In this document: positions 63,008 to 64,000 of the stretch, piece after piece
Position numbering within the stretch: position 1 is the stretch's first letter
Layout of the letters: each line of letters begins with the position of its first letter
NCBI GenBank assembly: GCA_004293725.1
Contig: REAW01000018.1
Location: 17,189 to 81,188, forward strand
Direction: 5' to 3'
DNA: 64,000 bases
From: Curvibacter sp.
Lineage (GTDB): Bacteria; Pseudomonadota; Gammaproteobacteria; Burkholderiales; Burkholderiaceae_C
Program-made: the position numbers and the translations under genes
Notes under the pieces: generated by a model
Databases searched by the model: none
Told to the model about the DNA's origin: nothing
The model's input: only the letters and a program-made list of their open reading frames with translations

Positions 63008-63823
63008 ATGAACTTCGAACCATTGCTCTTTGGCGAATTGGCTACTTTGGGGCTGGCCACCGGATTTATGGCGGGGTTGCTGGGCATAGGCGGCGGCATG
63101 CTGATCGGCCCTTTTCTCACCATGATTCTTTCGGCCCGCGGTGTTCCGGCCGATTTGGCCGTGAAGATGGCAATTGCTACGTCGATGGCCACGATTGTGT
63201 TTACCAGCATCTCCAGTGTGCGCGCCCACCATCAGCGCGGCGCCGTGCGCTGGGACTTGGTCAAAGGTCTGGCACCCGGCATCGTGCTGGGCGGAGCGCT
63301 GGCCAGTCTGGGAGTTTTCGCCCTGCTAAAGGGCACCACGCTGGCACTGTTGTTTGCCGCTTTTGTAGGCTATTCGGCGACGCAAATGTTTTTGGACAAA
63401 AAACCCAAGCCCAGCCGCCAGATGCCAGGCATCCCCGGGCAAACCGCCACTGGTAGCGTGATCGGCTTTTTGTCAGGCTTGGTTGGAGCGGGCGGCGGTT
63501 TTGTCAGTGTGCCTTTTATGGTGGCATTTAACGTGCCTATTCTCAACGCGGTGGCTACCAGTGCTGCTTTGGGTTTTCCTATTGCCTTGGCGAACACGGC
63601 AGGGTATGTATGGAGCGGCAGCGGGGTTGCAAACCTGCCGGCCTTGTCGTGGGGCTATGTGTGGTTGCCAGGCCTGTTGGTCATTGCTTGTTGCAGCGTG
63701 CTGACCGCCCCACTGGGCGCCCGTACCGCCCATCGCCTGCCAATCGCCAAACTTAAGCGTACCTTTGCCATGGTGCTCTACCTGCTGGCTGCTTACATGC
63801 TCTACAAGGGTTTGAGCGGCTAG
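63008..63823 (+). CDS. TSUP-family (TauE/SafE) membrane permease
   Basis: A 271-residue inner-membrane protein with about eight helices. LATGFMAGLLGIGGGMLIGPFL and GFLSGLVGAGGGFVSVPFMVAFN are the two glycine-rich repeat signatures of the sulfite exporter TauE/SafE (TSUP) family. AIATSMATIVFTSISSVRAHHQRGAVRWD is the conserved loop. Members export or import sulfur-containing anions and related acids. I start at MNFEPLLFGELATLG (63008). Substrate unknown. Confidence 0.88.
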   Translation: MNFEPLLFGELATLGLATGFMAGLLGIGGGMLIGPFLTMILSARGVPADLAVKMAIATSMATIVFTSISSVRAHHQRGAVRWDLVKGLAPGIVLGGALASLGVFALLKGTTLALLFAAFVGYSATQMFLDKKPKPSRQMPGIPGQTATGSVIGFLSGLVGAGGGFVSVPFMVAFNVPILNAVATSAALGFPIALANTAGYVWSGSGVANLPALSWGYVWLPGLLVIACCSVLTAPLGARTAHRLPIAKLKRTFAMVLYLLAAYMLYKGLSG

Positions 63824-63834
63824 ACACAGAAGGC

Positions 63835-64000
63835 TCAGGGTGACGGTGACGGAGTGAGGCGCGCAGCCAGCACCTCAAACTCCTCCACCGGCAGACCCGG
63901 TGCACACAAGAACCCCTGAAACGACGCGCACTGCAACTCCCGAAGGTAGTCACACTGGGCCTGGGTTTCCACTCCCTCAGCCACCACGGACAGCTTCAGC
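63835..64000 (-). CDS. C-terminal end of an EAL-domain protein (partial)
   Basis: The minus strand is open from the window edge to a TGA at 63835-63837 and encodes LSVVAEGVETQAQCDYLREL followed by QCASFQGFLCAPGLPVEEFE, the last part of a c-di-GMP phosphodiesterase EAL domain, with AEGVET intact. It resembles the EAL ends at 26.1 and 27.4 kb. The start and upstream domains lie outside the window. Confidence 0.85.
   Translation of the reverse strand, partial: LKLSVVAEGVETQAQCDYLRELQCASFQGFLCAPGLPVEEFEVLAARLTPSPSP

Noticed and set aside
1..64000. CRISPR arrays, prophage or full insertion sequence
   Set aside because: No regularly spaced direct repeats, no transposase, integrase or structural phage gene seen.

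Overview
The window looks like chromosomal DNA of a betaproteobacterium, most likely order Burkholderiales, family Comamonadaceae (Rhodoferax-like). This rests on the gene families present, a PEP-CTERM protein, zapB-like/zapA next to 6S RNA, a long btuB-cob operon and a dispersed repeat of about 55 bp. No tRNA, rRNA, CRISPR array or complete insertion sequence was seen. Genus assignment is inference.

Layout. 0-9 kb is housekeeping and metabolism: EcsC-like protein, thymidine kinase, DedA-like protein, nitroreductase, periplasmic solute-binding protein, glutathione reductase, methyltransferase and an arginine/lysine/ornithine decarboxylase. At 8.8-10.1 kb lies an NfeD/SPFH membrane pair. 10.2-18.6 kb is a dense signalling locus: an H-NOX heme protein and a soluble hybrid kinase on +, facing a FIST/NosP-like protein, a three-PAS hybrid kinase and a REC-HD-GYP response regulator on -. 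This looks like two nitric-oxide sensing branches around one c-di-GMP output gene. 18.9-25.9 kb holds a PEP-CTERM SGNH hydrolase with a clear terminator, a GlcG/HbpS-like protein, relA, an alpha/beta hydrolase, 3-hydroxybutyrate dehydrogenase and an MFS transporter. 26-30.5 kb holds two overlapping c-di-GMP enzymes (EAL; PAS-GGDEF-EAL). 31-38.7 kb holds an OmpR/EnvZ-type pair, ispDF, mfd and serB.

38.7-40.8 kb is a small island of different composition carrying a GIY-YIG protein with seven helix-turn-helix-like repeats. It lies beside a phoD gene broken by a deletion. 42.4-46.6 kb holds a DsbA-family protein, an aminotransferase and an HDOD-nth-HDOD cluster.

46.6-62.1 kb is one long minus-strand cobalamin locus headed by a B12 riboswitch: btuB, cobB, a leaderless B12-binding-like protein, cobU, btuF, btuC, btuD, cobO, cbiB/cobD, threonine-phosphate decarboxylase, a PIN/RHH toxin-antitoxin pair, cobQ, cobT, cobS and the alpha-ribazole phosphatase. 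It encodes uptake, corrin amidation, adenosylation and nucleotide-loop assembly but no corrin-ring synthesis. Most genes overlap by 1-4 bases. Two repeat families invade it, several copies lying in frame inside genes. One is a 42-base core flanked by locus-specific complementary arms, which I consider the least explained structure here. 62.2-63.8 kb carries a zapB-like gene, zapA, 6S RNA and a TSUP-family permease. The end of an EAL-domain gene runs off the right edge.
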